A stretch of 64,000 nucleotides of DNA, from NCBI RefSeq assembly GCF_001187725.1, contig NZ_LGIQ01000017.1:1-64000 (forward strand), written 5' to 3'. The DNA comes from Brevibacillus reuszeri (lineage in GTDB: Bacteria; Bacillota; Bacilli; Brevibacillales; Brevibacillaceae). How positions within the stretch are numbered: position 1 is the first letter of the stretch; each line of letters begins with the position of its first letter. The notes under the pieces are model-generated. The model saw only the letters and a program-made list of their open reading frames with translations, was not told the DNA's origin and made no database searches. The position numbers and the translations under genes are program-made. Below are positions 1 through 8,088 of the stretch, piece after piece.

Positions 1-90
1 GGCAAATCATTTAATGATAGACTCATTAACGCTTTCGCTGTTCAGTTTTCAAAGAACATTTTTCCATTTCGCCCAAAAAGCGACTCCTTG
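1..90 (-). promoter_or_regulatory. rRNA operon leader (boxA-like), 16S gene off the left edge
   Basis: Read on the minus strand, 44-58 gives TGTTCTTTGAAAACT, very close to the boxA antitermination element of Bacillus rRNA leaders (TGCTCTTTGAAAA). It is followed by CTGAACAGCGAAAGCG, typical of Bacillales rRNA leaders. Together with the tandem promoters to the right, this indicates a leftward rRNA operon whose 16S gene begins just outside the window. No rRNA coding sequence is visible here. Confidence 0.75.
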
Positions 91-119
91 ATCTTATCAC
101 ATCGCTCTTTGTTTTGCAA
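91..119 (-). promoter_or_regulatory. Possible third rRNA promoter
   Basis: On the minus strand TTGCAA (114-119) and TAAGAT (91-96) are 17 bp apart. The -35 is weaker than in the two upstream promoters, so this is less certain than they are. Confidence 0.4.
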
Positions 120-164
120 GAGGTTTTTTTGACCATCTTTGCCGCCTCAGCAGCGACAAGATCT

Positions 165-194
165 AATATATCAAAAATCCCCTTTTAGAGTCAA
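165..194 (-). promoter_or_regulatory. rRNA promoter P2 (sigma-A type)
   Basis: Minus-strand -35 TTGACT (189-194), 18-bp spacer, -10 TATATT (165-170). It sits between P1 and the boxA-like leader, as in the tandem promoters of Bacillus rrn operons. Confidence 0.7.
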
Positions 195-258
195 GATGTT
201 TTTTTAAGCTTTTTCATCCGCGTCCGTTCAGTTCCCTGATCATTTTCGGCAGAATTTA

Positions 259-287
259 AATATAATTGAACACAATCGTAAAGTCAA
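259..287 (-). promoter_or_regulatory. rRNA promoter P1 (sigma-A type)
   Basis: Minus-strand -35 TTGACT (282-287), 17-bp spacer, -10 TATATT (259-264). P1 and P2 share both hexamers, which supports a tandem rrn promoter pair. Confidence 0.7.
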
Positions 288-377
288 TAGTAAAGCGCAT
301 AACACCGCTCTTTTTATTTCACACTATCTTTGAAGCCGTAACCTCGAAAGATGACCACTCAAAAAGGCGGTGTACAC

Positions 378-662
378 ATGGAACCTAAACCAACCTATGA
401 AGAGTATGAAAATGAACGATACAGTGAGCTATCCACCGTTGAATCACAACGAAACGAAATTCTTCAAGAGGAGTTTCCTGAAGGTCCATACGGTGCTTCC
501 ACAAATGAAGTCAAGCTGGGGAAAGCTACTGGCTGGGAGCCTGGGCAACACTCAACAACAACTCGCTTCACATATGAAACACGCCAGATGCATCAAGACT
601 TGCCTCGGCAAGACCCTTCTGCTCATCCGATTCACGACGATCCTACAAAAGAAGAAGAGTAA
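378..662 (+). CDS. Small acidic protein of unknown function (DUF3905-like)
   Basis: A 94-residue, hydrophilic, acidic protein with no signal peptide or membrane segment. I chose the ATG at 378 because AAAGGCGG lies about 7 nt upstream; the in-frame ATG at 351 has no such site. The middle contains PEGPYG, LGK-TGWEPGQ and RFTYE, and the C-terminal part contains DLPRQDPSAHPIHDDP. This pattern reminds me of the small Firmicutes family DUF3905, but that is recollection, not a search. It stands alone: the rRNA promoters run away from it on the left and a leftward gene ends on its right. No function can be assigned. Confidence 0.6.
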   Translation: MEPKPTYEEYENERYSELSTVESQRNEILQEEFPEGPYGASTNEVKLGKATGWEPGQHSTTTRFTYETRQMHQDLPRQDPSAHPIHDDPTKEEE

Positions 663-805
663 GAAGACCTCTATCGAGGCTTCCCGAAGAAGGAGCAACC
701 GCGTTTTAGGGGAAAGTTTCACCGAAGTAATATGAGAAGTGGACACAGAGGTACCTTGCCTGCGCTCCTTCATTAAGCGTCGCGCTTATAAATGCTTATA
801 CGGTG

Positions 806-844
806 AAAAAAGCAGCCCCCTCCACAATCCACGTAGAGGGGGCT
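806..844 (-). terminator. Rho-independent terminator of the FAH-family gene
   Basis: A perfect 9-bp stem (814-822 with 836-844) is followed on the minus strand by a T run (806-811). It lies 24 nt beyond the stop codon of the leftward hydrolase gene. Confidence 0.8.
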
Positions 845-867
845 TGACTATTTCACTGCACGACTGC

Positions 868-1644
868 CTAGTCTTCTGCAACAACATGCGTGCTAAGCGT
901 TCCGATTCCTTCAATACTTACCGAGATTTCATCTCCTGGTTTGAGCTCCCCTACTCCAGGTGGTGTACCTGTAAGAATGACGTCCCCAGGAAGCAAGGTC
1001 ATCACAGCAGATACAGCCTCCACGATTTGCGGGATCGTAAACACCATTTGATTGGTATTGGAGTCTTGACGCACTTCCCCGTTTAAACGAGTCACGATGC
1101 GCAGATTTTGATAATCCAGCTTGGCTGCGATCGCAGGACCGAGCGGACAAAATGTATCAAAGCTTTTCGATCGCGTCCACTGCCCATCTGACATTTGCAA
1201 ATCACGCGCAGTCACATCGATTGCACAGGTACATCCGAGAATGTAATCATCAGCATCTTCAGCTTTGACCCTTTTCGCCTCTTTTTTGATGATAACAGCA
1301 AGCTCTCCTTCATAATGAAGGTTTGCAGTCAGCTTTGGATAGACAATCGGTTCATGGGGACCGACTACAGTCGTCGAAGGCTTCAAAAACATCAAGGGCT
1401 CTTTTGGCAGCTCGATTCCCATTTCCTCCGCATGATCGCGATAGTTTACCCCGATGCACACCACTTTGCTTGGCTCGCTAGGGGCTTTTATGGCGATTTC
1501 ATCCAGCGACAGCTCAAGTCCTGTCATGATCGGTTTTGCGGATTGGATTTTATAAATGTCCCCTTCGATCACGCGTACCTTCTGATCTGCTTCAACCATC
1601 CAGCCATGCTTTACCTTGCCGTTGCGCTCATAACGGATTATCAT
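868..1644 (-). CDS. Fumarylacetoacetate hydrolase (FAH) family protein
   Basis: This 258-residue protein belongs to the FAH superfamily, metal-dependent cytoplasmic enzymes that hydrolyse, decarboxylate or isomerise beta-keto and acylpyruvate-type acids. The fold signature is clear: a short N-terminal region, then VCIGVNYRDHAEEMG near residue 65, LMFLKPSTTVVGP, the metal-ligand stretch YEGELAVII, and C-terminal VILTGTPPGVG. Within the family it resembles the acylpyruvate hydrolase and HHDD isomerase group. The exact substrate cannot be read from sequence, and no aromatic catabolic genes lie nearby. The ATG at 1644 has GGGAGAGG about 6 nt upstream. It ends in a strong terminator and seems to be expressed alone; the next gene upstream, thiI, is 42 bp away on the same strand, so read-through is possible. 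Confidence 0.88.
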   Translation of the reverse strand: MIIRYERNGKVKHGWMVEADQKVRVIEGDIYKIQSAKPIMTGLELSLDEIAIKAPSEPSKVVCIGVNYRDHAEEMGIELPKEPLMFLKPSTTVVGPHEPIVYPKLTANLHYEGELAVIIKKEAKRVKAEDADDYILGCTCAIDVTARDLQMSDGQWTRSKSFDTFCPLGPAIAAKLDYQNLRIVTRLNGEVRQDSNTNQMVFTIPQIVEAVSAVMTLLPGDVILTGTPPGVGELKPGDEISVSIEGIGTLSTHVVAED

Positions 1645-1686
1645 GACAACCTCTCCCCGTTCTGCCTTTTCTTATAACGGTACAGT

Positions 1687-2886
1687 TTAGAACAGATCTG
1701 TTGTTGTTTCTTTTGGTTTTGTTGTAATTTCTTCAATCACAGTCCCCGCCACAGCATTCTCTACGAGGGTTTCCACATCCAGCGCCTCCTCAAAACGAGC
1801 AGCCAGGTAGGGCTTCGGACGTGTTACCGGGTTTTTAGGTGTAAATACTGTGCAGCAGTCTTCATATGGCAAAATAGACAGCTCATACGTATCAATTTTG
1901 CGAGAAATATCGGTAATGTCGATTTTGTCCATACCAACGAGTGGGCGTAAAATCGGAATCGAGATCACTTTGTTGATTGTATCCATACTCTCCAACGTTT
2001 GAGACGCGACTTGTCCAAGACTTTCACCGGTAGAAAGTGCCTTTGCCTTCGTATTCGCTGCTACTCGCTCCGACACGCGCATCATAAACCGGCGCATGAT
2101 CGTGATGAGATAGTCCTCCGGGCATTTTTCGCGAATCGCTGTTTGAATCTCTGTAAAAGGTACGACGTGAAGACGAACAGTTCCTCCCCATTTCGTCAGC
2201 TTTTGTGCGAGATCACGTACTTTTTGCAGAGCGCGCTCACTCGTAAACGGGTAGCTATGGAAATGAATCGCTTCAAGCGTCACGCCTCTTTTCAGCATCA
2301 TCCAGCCAGCAACAGGACTGTCAATTCCGCCAGATAACAGCAGGAGAACCTTGCCGCTCACACCTACTGGCAATCCGCCCGGTCCCGGAATCGTCTCACA
2401 GCTCAGGTATGTCCCTTCTGTGCGGATTTCGACGTTTACAATTGCTTCCGGATTATGCACGTCTACACTGATTTCTGGAATCGCCCGCAAAATATGTGTT
2501 CCAACCATGCGGTTTACTTCCATAGAAGGAATCGGGTAGCGTTTGTCTGCACGACGGGTTACGACACGGAAGTTACGCGGCTGCGGATTTAACTGACGGA
2601 TCATCTCAAGCGCTTTGACCTTGATGTTTTCAATATCCGGATCAACCTGGATGGTTGGACTAAAGGAAGAAATCCCAAAAACGCGCTTCAGTCGTTCCAT
2701 AACCGCGTATGCATCCTCACCATGCAGCTCCACATACATCCTGCCGTAATTGCGGCGTACTTTTACTTTAAAAAACGAACGCAGGACACTTTTCACACTT
2801 CTTGCAAGAGCATCCTCAAACTGGTCGCGGTTCTTTCCTTTTAAAGCCAACTCGCCATAGCGAATCAAAATAACATCGTAGTTCAT
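1687..2886 (-). CDS. thiI: tRNA 4-thiouridine synthase ThiI
   Basis: ThiI of 399 residues adenylates U8 of tRNA and receives sulfur to form 4-thiouridine; in many bacteria it also supplies sulfur for the thiazole of thiamine. Domains in order: an N-terminal ferredoxin-like domain (YGELALKGKNR), a THUMP domain to about residue 170, and a PP-loop ATP pyrophosphatase domain with LLLSGGIDSPVAGW. There is no rhodanese extension, as in Bacillus ThiI, so sulfur must come straight from a partner desulfurase. That partner is the next gene upstream. I chose the ATG at 2886 because AAAGGAGAT precedes it by 5 nt; the in-frame start 24 bp upstream is poorly placed. Confidence 0.95.
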   Translation of the reverse strand: MNYDVILIRYGELALKGKNRDQFEDALARSVKSVLRSFFKVKVRRNYGRMYVELHGEDAYAVMERLKRVFGISSFSPTIQVDPDIENIKVKALEMIRQLNPQPRNFRVVTRRADKRYPIPSMEVNRMVGTHILRAIPEISVDVHNPEAIVNVEIRTEGTYLSCETIPGPGGLPVGVSGKVLLLLSGGIDSPVAGWMMLKRGVTLEAIHFHSYPFTSERALQKVRDLAQKLTKWGGTVRLHVVPFTEIQTAIREKCPEDYLITIMRRFMMRVSERVAANTKAKALSTGESLGQVASQTLESMDTINKVISIPILRPLVGMDKIDITDISRKIDTYELSILPYEDCCTVFTPKNPVTRPKPYLAARFEEALDVETLVENAVAGTVIEEITTKPKETTTDLF

Positions 2887-2941
2887 GATTATCTCCTTTT
2901 TGTTAGACACGCTTTTTTCTGTGCATATAATAATGATTGCG

Positions 2942-4084
2942 TTATTTCATATAAGAACGAAGCTGAATGACGCACTCCCCCAGGGCCGACACAAATTGCT
3001 TGATATCCTCGGCAGTGTTCTCTCTCCCCAGGCTGACGCGAAGAGACGATAACGCACAATCACGTTGGATACCAATCGCTGTTAGCACGCGACTCGGTTC
3101 GTTTACCTTGGATGAGCAGGCGGATTTCGTAGAGATCAAGAAGCCGCGCTCCTCCAAAGCATGCAAGAGAACCTCCGCTTTTACTCCTGGTACGGACAGA
3201 TTCATAATATGCGGAGCAGCACCTGTCTCAGGAGTATTGATGATACAGCCTTCGATTTGAGCGATTCCTTCTCGCAACTGCTGATTCAAGCCTTGCAATC
3301 TGATACTCTCCACGCTGCCGAACTCTTCAAGGATCCGAAAGGCTTTTGCCATGCCCGCAATGGCTGGCAGATTTTCTGTTCCTGAGCGCACGCCGGCTTC
3401 TTGCCCACCACCCATCATGAGTGGATGAATGATCAAGCCTTCTCTTTTATACAAAATGCCAGTTCCACGCGGACCATAAAACTTGTGAGCAGACACACTC
3501 ATAAGATCAATCCCGGAGTCCTTAATCCGGAGGGGGATCTTGCCAATCGATTGGACCGCGTCTACATGAAACAGCACCTTCGGAAACTGCTTCAGCCACT
3601 GACCGATTTCCTCAATCGGTTGGATTGTTCCCAGCTCATTATTGACGTGCATGATGGATACGAGAATGGTATCAGGACGAATCGCCGCTTTGACATCTTC
3701 CACAGATACACGACCATCTTTGTCGACGGGAAGATACGTAGTCGTAAAGCCCAAGATCTCCAGCTGCTTGCAAACATCATAAACCGCCGGATGCTCCACT
3801 TGGGTCGTAATGATATGTTTCCCTCTGTTCTGATATTGAAAGGCAATACCTTTGATCGCCGTATTATTGCTTTCTGTACCACCTGAGGTAAAAATGATTT
3901 CTCCTTCTTTACAGCCAAGGTACTGTGCGGCAACCTTTCGTGCCTGCTTCAGCACATTTTCTGCTTCTGCCCCTTTATGGTGCAAAGAGGACGGATTCCC
4001 GTAATAGCTTTCCATGGCTCGTCGCACCGTTTCAATCACTTGAGGATGGGGCCTTGTCGTAGCACTGTTATCCAAGTAAATCAC
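2942..4084 (-). CDS. Cysteine desulfurase dedicated to ThiI (NifS/IscS family)
   Basis: A PLP-dependent cysteine desulfurase of 380 residues. It removes sulfur from cysteine as an enzyme-bound persulfide and, by its place directly upstream of thiI, most likely feeds 4-thiouridine synthesis (NifZ in B. subtilis). Visible landmarks are the N-terminal YLDNSATT, FTSGGTESNN, the PLP lysine in SAHKFYGPRG (Lys201) and the persulfide cysteine in STKSACSS (Cys323). I chose the GTG at 4084, which begins right before IYLDNSATT and has AGGAAGGTG upstream. An in-frame TTG 24 bp further up would only add an unconserved tail. It is 55 bp from thiI and presumably co-transcribed. Confidence 0.93.
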   Translation of the reverse strand: MIYLDNSATTRPHPQVIETVRRAMESYYGNPSSLHHKGAEAENVLKQARKVAAQYLGCKEGEIIFTSGGTESNNTAIKGIAFQYQNRGKHIITTQVEHPAVYDVCKQLEILGFTTTYLPVDKDGRVSVEDVKAAIRPDTILVSIMHVNNELGTIQPIEEIGQWLKQFPKVLFHVDAVQSIGKIPLRIKDSGIDLMSVSAHKFYGPRGTGILYKREGLIIHPLMMGGGQEAGVRSGTENLPAIAGMAKAFRILEEFGSVESIRLQGLNQQLREGIAQIEGCIINTPETGAAPHIMNLSVPGVKAEVLLHALEERGFLISTKSACSSKVNEPSRVLTAIGIQRDCALSSLRVSLGRENTAEDIKQFVSALGECVIQLRSYMK

Positions 4085-4284
4085 CAGTATACACCTTCCT
4101 GAAGGCAAGCTGCCTTAAATCTACGCTTCATCATACCATGACTCTTCCCCATTCATACAGTGGAAAGCACTTTGCCTCCTTATTTTTCCCGTATACAGAG
4201 GAGATAACAAGCAAAAAAATCCAAATCTGAACGTTCGTTCACAGAGTATTCACAGCTAAAGCGCTTACATCCAGTTATAGGCTA

Positions 4285-4313
4285 TTTACTTCCTGAAATC
4301 ATTTCGTTAGAAT
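4285..4313 (+). promoter_or_regulatory. Sigma-A-type promoter of the 45-residue coiled-coil gene
   Basis: TTTACT (4285-4290), a 17-bp spacer and TAGAAT (4308-4313). The predicted transcript begins about 40 nt before the small ORF at 4360. Confidence 0.5.
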
Positions 4314-4359
4314 AGTCAATAAATTTAGATAAAACAATGACAACGGGGAGAGAACAACA

Positions 4360-4497
4360 ATGACGGCACAAGCTATGCAAGAGAAAATCAGAAAAATGGA
4401 AGCGGAATTGAAGCATCTACAAGCAGAACTGGCCAAAATGAACAAAAGCACGGACCGATCAGACGTCGCATATCTAAATGAGGTGTACAACGGGTGA
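4360..4497 (+). CDS. Small coiled-coil protein, 45 residues
   Basis: An uninterrupted ORF of 45 codons beginning MTAQAMQEKIRKMEAELK and ending LNEVYNG. Residues 6-28 are charged and amphipathic with a heptad-like spacing of Ile/Met/Leu, so a short coiled coil is likely. GGGGAG lies about 10 nt upstream of the ATG, and a reasonable sigma-A promoter lies 45-75 bp upstream; both support a real gene. It stands alone between the divergent desulfurase gene and the LysM gene. I recognise no family and give no function. Confidence 0.6.
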   Translation: MTAQAMQEKIRKMEAELKHLQAELAKMNKSTDRSDVAYLNEVYNG

Positions 4498-4702
4498 CTT
4501 TTCGCTTATTTTCCCTTCAATAGCGTGGGTAGTGGCAGGACGTTTTTGCCGCAACCGCGCTATTTTTATGTCTTCATGCCTTATTTCGTGGAAAAGCACT
4601 CCTACTGTGGGTACAAATAAACATCCTTTCTAACGGTTCAATTTTCTTAGTTTGGGAAAATCGTCCATATGAGGGGGGATTTATCCAATGAAAGCCAATC
4701 CT

Positions 4703-4731
4703 TTGACTGCTTACAATAGTACTTGTATCAG
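4703..4731 (+). promoter_or_regulatory. Sigma-A-type promoter of the LysM gene
   Basis: TTGACT (4703-4708), a 17-bp spacer and TATCAG (4726-4731). It gives a leader of about 30 nt before the ATG at 4768, which contains the strong GAGGAGG site. Confidence 0.55.
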
Positions 4732-4767
4732 TCAATCACATCATGCTACGGCAACGAGGAGGCTTTC

Positions 4768-5784
4768 ATGTTCAAAACATCACGCTGGAAACGTCTGTCC
4801 GCGACAACGATCCTGATTGCTGCTTTGCTCCCCACCACTTCCGCTTGGGCTCAATCTGTTACTGTCGCGCCTGGAGATACACTCGGCATTATCGCTTATC
4901 ACAATCAAATAACAGTAGAGCAGCTAAAGCTGGCTAACAATCTGACTTCAGACATGATACTGGTAGGTCAATCCTTATACATACCGCCACGCTCGCGGGT
5001 TTACACAGTGAAATCCGGCGACGTCTTGTGGAAGATCGCTGCCAAATATGGCGTTAGCATTCAGAGTATTGTGAATATCAATCAATTACCGTCAACGGAT
5101 GATCTGTTGATCGGACAAAAGCTGCTTATCCCAAGCGAAGCGACAGCAGGCACCAACGAACAAACGAAACCAGTTGCCAAACAGGACAAGCCATGGGTTG
5201 AAAACATAAATTATCAAGTGGCTGCTGCCGATACTCCATGGACCATTTCGATTGCACACGGGATTCCTATGACCGAATTCCTCCAGGTGAACGGATTATC
5301 AGAAACGGATTATTTACAAGTCGGACAAACCGTAAAGATTCCTGTGCACCACATTCCCGAAACAGCTGTGACAGGCGCTGCGTACGGTGAATACCTGGAC
5401 TGGTTTGATGCTGCTCAGTACTTGTTTCCGATCAATGCTGTTGCAACAGTAACTGACTTCGCCACGAAAAAAAGCTTTCGAGTGAAGCGTACCATTGGCG
5501 CTTCGCATTCTGATACAGAGCCACTTACTGCCGCAGATACAGCGATCATCAAGGATATCTGGGGAGGCTCATTTTCCTGGAGTGTCCGGCCCGTTATTGT
5601 AGAAGTAAAAGGCAGACGAATTGCTGCTTCGATGACATCCATGCCGCATAGCATCGAGTACATCACAGATAACAACTTTAGCGGTCATTTTGATATACAT
5701 TTTCTTGGCAGCCTGCGTCATAAAGATAATCTAATTGACCCTGATCATCAGGAAGCAATCAAAATCGCCGCTGGCAAAAAATAA
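4768..5784 (+). CDS. Secreted cell-wall protein with three LysM domains
   Basis: A 338-residue exported protein. A basic N-terminus and hydrophobic core ending in TTSAWAQS form a signal peptide of about 26 residues. Three LysM peptidoglycan-binding modules follow at about 28-70 (VAPGDTLGIIAYHN), 76-119 (YTVKSGDVLWKIAAKYG) and 146-189 (YQVAAADTPWTISIAHG). The third lacks some consensus glycines. The last 140 residues form a compact domain containing RVKRTIGASHSDTEPLT, MTSMPHSIEYI and GHFDIHFLGS. This domain is conserved next to LysM modules in related bacilli, as far as I recall, but I cannot name its activity. GAGGAGG lies 5 nt before the ATG at 4768; the upstream in-frame start is unlikely. 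It acts at the cell wall; the partner is unknown. Confidence 0.85.
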   Translation: MFKTSRWKRLSATTILIAALLPTTSAWAQSVTVAPGDTLGIIAYHNQITVEQLKLANNLTSDMILVGQSLYIPPRSRVYTVKSGDVLWKIAAKYGVSIQSIVNINQLPSTDDLLIGQKLLIPSEATAGTNEQTKPVAKQDKPWVENINYQVAAADTPWTISIAHGIPMTEFLQVNGLSETDYLQVGQTVKIPVHHIPETAVTGAAYGEYLDWFDAAQYLFPINAVATVTDFATKKSFRVKRTIGASHSDTEPLTAADTAIIKDIWGGSFSWSVRPVIVEVKGRRIAASMTSMPHSIEYITDNNFSGHFDIHFLGSLRHKDNLIDPDHQEAIKIAAGKK

Positions 5785-5804
5785 GCAAGGATTTTTACAA
5801 CACG

Positions 5805-5846
5805 AAAAAACCGTTCCTGCCCGCAACTGGACAAGAACGGTTTTTT
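5805..5846. terminator. Bidirectional terminator between the LysM gene and dapF
   Basis: A perfect 12-bp inverted repeat (5805-5816 with 5835-5846). The A run on one side and the T run on the other let it end transcripts of both converging genes. Confidence 0.85.
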
Positions 5847-5847
5847 C

Positions 5848-6708
5848 TTATTTATATGGAATCTCTCCCTGATATACACCGGAAAATATTTCTGTAGCCG
5901 GACCTGTCATGAAGACGCGATTATCGCTTTCTCTCCAGTTAATCATCAGGTCCCCGCCTGCAAGATGCACCGTTACTTCTCGGTCCGTCTTTCCGCTCAA
6001 GGAAGCAGCAACAGCTGCTGCGCATGCCCCTGTGCCACAGGCAAGTGTCACCCCTGAACCGCGTTCCCATACACGGAAATGAATTTCCTTCCGATTTAAT
6101 ATTTGGATAAATTCGACATTAGTACGTTCCGGAAACCATTGATGGAATTCAATCTTGGGACCGTAGGTAGTGACATCTTCATCTCTTACTTCATCCACAA
6201 AGATGATCGCGTGAGGATTCCCCATCGAAACAGCTGTCATGGTGAAAACTTCGCCATCCACTTCAATTGTCTGTTCACGCGCTTGCTCATCTGGAATACC
6301 GGCCATTGGTATCGCCGCCCGCTCAAAGCGTGGCTCTCCCATGTCTATGGTCACCTGCTCGACTTTACCGTCCTCGCCCAAAGAAACGACCGGCGTCATC
6401 ATGCCGCCCAGCGTCTCAACCGTGAAAGTCGCTTTCTCTGTCAAGCCATGATCATATACGTACTTGCTCACACATCGCAAGCCGTTCCCACAGTTTTTGG
6501 CTTCGCTGCCATCGTTATTAAACACACGCATGCGAAAATCAGCTCGCTCCGAAGGCAAAATCAAAATGAGCCCATCTCCGCCAATCCCAAAATGACGGTC
6601 GCTTACCCGTCTTGCCAGTTCGGGGAGATCTACGCCTGTCAAATCTTCTTCAAAGCAGTTGACATACACGTAATCGTTACCCAAGCCATGCAATTTCGTA
6701 AATTTCAT
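5848..6708 (-). CDS. dapF: Diaminopimelate epimerase
   Basis: DapF (286 residues) interconverts LL- and meso-diaminopimelate, the step that supplies meso-DAP for peptidoglycan and lysine. The protein is complete, with two pseudo-symmetric halves. Each carries one of the acid/base cysteines: Cys73 in NNDGSEAKNCGNGLRC and Cys224 in ERGSGVTLACGTGACA. The N-terminal MKFTKLHGLGNDYVYVN is standard. I chose the ATG at 6708 because it starts this motif and has AGAGGAGT upstream; the longer reading frame adds 57 residues with no homology. It ends at the shared bidirectional terminator and is transcribed alone; the gene upstream diverges. Confidence 0.95.
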   Translation of the reverse strand: MKFTKLHGLGNDYVYVNCFEEDLTGVDLPELARRVSDRHFGIGGDGLILILPSERADFRMRVFNNDGSEAKNCGNGLRCVSKYVYDHGLTEKATFTVETLGGMMTPVVSLGEDGKVEQVTIDMGEPRFERAAIPMAGIPDEQAREQTIEVDGEVFTMTAVSMGNPHAIIFVDEVRDEDVTTYGPKIEFHQWFPERTNVEFIQILNRKEIHFRVWERGSGVTLACGTGACAAAVAASLSGKTDREVTVHLAGGDLMINWRESDNRVFMTGPATEIFSGVYQGEIPYK

Positions 6709-6789
6709 CGTCCACTCCTCTTTTTCTCTGTAATATCTGACTTTACGTATACGCATTATCTTATCACAACACAACCGTTTGTGGGAAAG

Positions 6790-6798
6790 TGGTATACT
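6790..6798 (+). promoter_or_regulatory. Extended -10 promoter of the NTPase gene
   Basis: TGG followed by TATACT (6793-6798) fits an extended -10 box; no good -35 is visible. Transcription would start near 6805, very close to the in-frame ATG codons at 6807 and 6816. This favours the TTG start further down. Confidence 0.45.
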
Positions 6799-6830
6799 AC
6801 CTCTTAATGCTGGAAATGGAGGAATTGCAA

Positions 6831-7358
6831 TTGGATTTTTCTTCGTGGCGTTTTGGCTTAGGGACGACAAACGGAGCAAAACGATTAGCTGTACAAATGG
6901 CGACAGGAGCAGAACCGATCTGCTTATCTGTCCCCTCAGGCATTTCGGATCAGCCCATGAGCGAGGACGAAACGATCACGGGTGCCATCAATCGGGCTAA
7001 AGCTGTATTGGAGGCATTACCGGAGGCGCAAATCGGACTTGGTTTGGAAGGCGGTTTGATGTATGACGATCGCTTTACACATCAGTGGTACCTCATCTCC
7101 GTCTGTGCGGCTTGGGATGGGAGACAGCTTTTTTTGGGAAAAGGCTTGTCCTTTCCCATGCCGCATCTCGCTGCAGAGCGAATTTTGCAAGAAAAAATAG
7201 AACTTCATACCGTTATTGACGAATGGGGTAAGACCACGAACAGCAACCATCGTGGTGGCGCATACGGCTTGTTAACAAATGATCAGGTGCGTCGTGCAGA
7301 CGTGTTTCGTGATGCTGTCATCGCCGCTATTACCCCATTTCATTCTCCTTTTTATTAA
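6831..7358 (+). CDS. Inosine/xanthosine triphosphatase-like protein (YjjX/DUF84 family)
   Basis: A 175-residue protein of the DUF84/YjjX family. Its studied members hydrolyse non-canonical ITP and XTP and so keep them out of nucleic acids. The signature is FGLGTTNGAKR at the N-terminus, SVPSGISDQPMSEDETITGAINRA near residues 40-65 (acidic residues for metal) and IGLGLEGGL. The start is a judgement. GGAGG at 6818-6822 sits 8 nt before TTG 6831, and the likely transcription start near 6805 leaves no leader for the ATG codons at 6807 and 6816. If those were used, 5-8 residues would be added. The gene diverges from dapF and ends in a bidirectional terminator. Confidence 0.82.
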   Translation: MDFSSWRFGLGTTNGAKRLAVQMATGAEPICLSVPSGISDQPMSEDETITGAINRAKAVLEALPEAQIGLGLEGGLMYDDRFTHQWYLISVCAAWDGRQLFLGKGLSFPMPHLAAERILQEKIELHTVIDEWGKTTNSNHRGGAYGLLTNDQVRRADVFRDAVIAAITPFHSPFY

Positions 7359-7367
7359 AGGAAAAAC

Positions 7368-7405
7368 AAAAGCCTCTCCAGGTACAAGCGACCGGAGAGG
7401 CTTTT
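7368..7405. terminator. Bidirectional terminator
   Basis: A perfect 12-bp inverted repeat (7368-7379 with 7394-7405), A-rich on the left and T-rich on the right. It lies between the converging NTPase gene and the membrane protein gene. Confidence 0.8.
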
Positions 7406-7417
7406 GGGGTTTGGTGC

Positions 7418-7996
7418 CTAACGAGCGGTGTAGTACGGGTAGATTACCAAGGCGCCAAGGATGGCGACTGCACCGATAATCATTGCCCATGCCCCTAGTG
7501 CCCGTGCATTTCGACGATAAGCCAAAAAGCCTAGCACCATCCCGATGGGAGCAATCACATAAGGCATGAGGAACAGGGAAAGGATCGATAATCCCAAGCC
7601 TGTCATCCCAATACCGCTTGCCCCACCTTCCCGGCTGTCGTCATCGACAACATCACGTGAGGATCGACGAACAGGGATTGGGTCGGCGATCTCTGCCGCC
7701 GTTTCTACGTCGTCATCTCTGACAGAACGAGGGGCGCCATGCTCCTCCCGTGCCAGAACAACGCCGTCCAAACGCTCCGAAAAGTCTGTCCTCTCCCTGT
7801 CTGAGTCGCCAAAGTAACGCTCAGTCTGGGTAAACGGATCATAGGCGATACGTTTGCGGGCCCTTGCCTCGTGTCGATCGAACTCAGCTTGCGTCCACGT
7901 ATCAGCTGCAAACTCCGTATCGTGCATGTCGACTGTTTCGGAAAAGCCGGTATCTTCCTTCCGCTTCGCATTCATACGTTCTTTTTGGTCCGCCAT
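7418..7996 (-). CDS. Membrane protein with a long charged N-terminal domain (DUF4190-like C-terminus)
   Basis: A 192-residue protein in two parts. Residues 1-125 are strongly charged, rich in Arg, Asp and Glu, and probably disordered. Residues about 128-190 form two hydrophobic helices (LGLSILSLFLMPYVIAPIG and WAMIIGAVAILGALVIYP) joined by the basic loop AYRRNARALG. The two-helix unit resembles the DUF4190 group. By the positive-inside rule the loop and probably the charged domain face the cytoplasm. AAGGGG lies about 10 nt before the ATG. It faces a divergent nucleotidase gene. The function is unknown; a scaffold or adaptor role would be a guess. Confidence 0.7.
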   Translation of the reverse strand: MADQKERMNAKRKEDTGFSETVDMHDTEFAADTWTQAEFDRHEARARKRIAYDPFTQTERYFGDSDRERTDFSERLDGVVLAREEHGAPRSVRDDDVETAAEIADPIPVRRSSRDVVDDDSREGGASGIGMTGLGLSILSLFLMPYVIAPIGMVLGFLAYRRNARALGAWAMIIGAVAILGALVIYPYYTAR

Positions 7997-8088
7997 GTTA
8001 TGCTCAGCCCCTTGTCCAAAGGAATTGTGGTGAAGGAAGTAGCCTTATTGTCTGCGAAAGGTGTACAATTTAAACGGGAGGCGAGAGA

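Noticed and set aside
370..735. Alternative plus frame over the first small gene
   Set aside because: It overlaps the acidic 94-residue protein in another frame and gives a Cys/Ser/Lys-rich product with no ribosome site.
4686..4830. Short ORF starting at the ATG at 4688 in the LysM leader
   Set aside because: It overlaps the LysM promoter and gene in another frame, and its product is Ser/His/Arg-rich with no pattern. The better promoter starts after this ATG.
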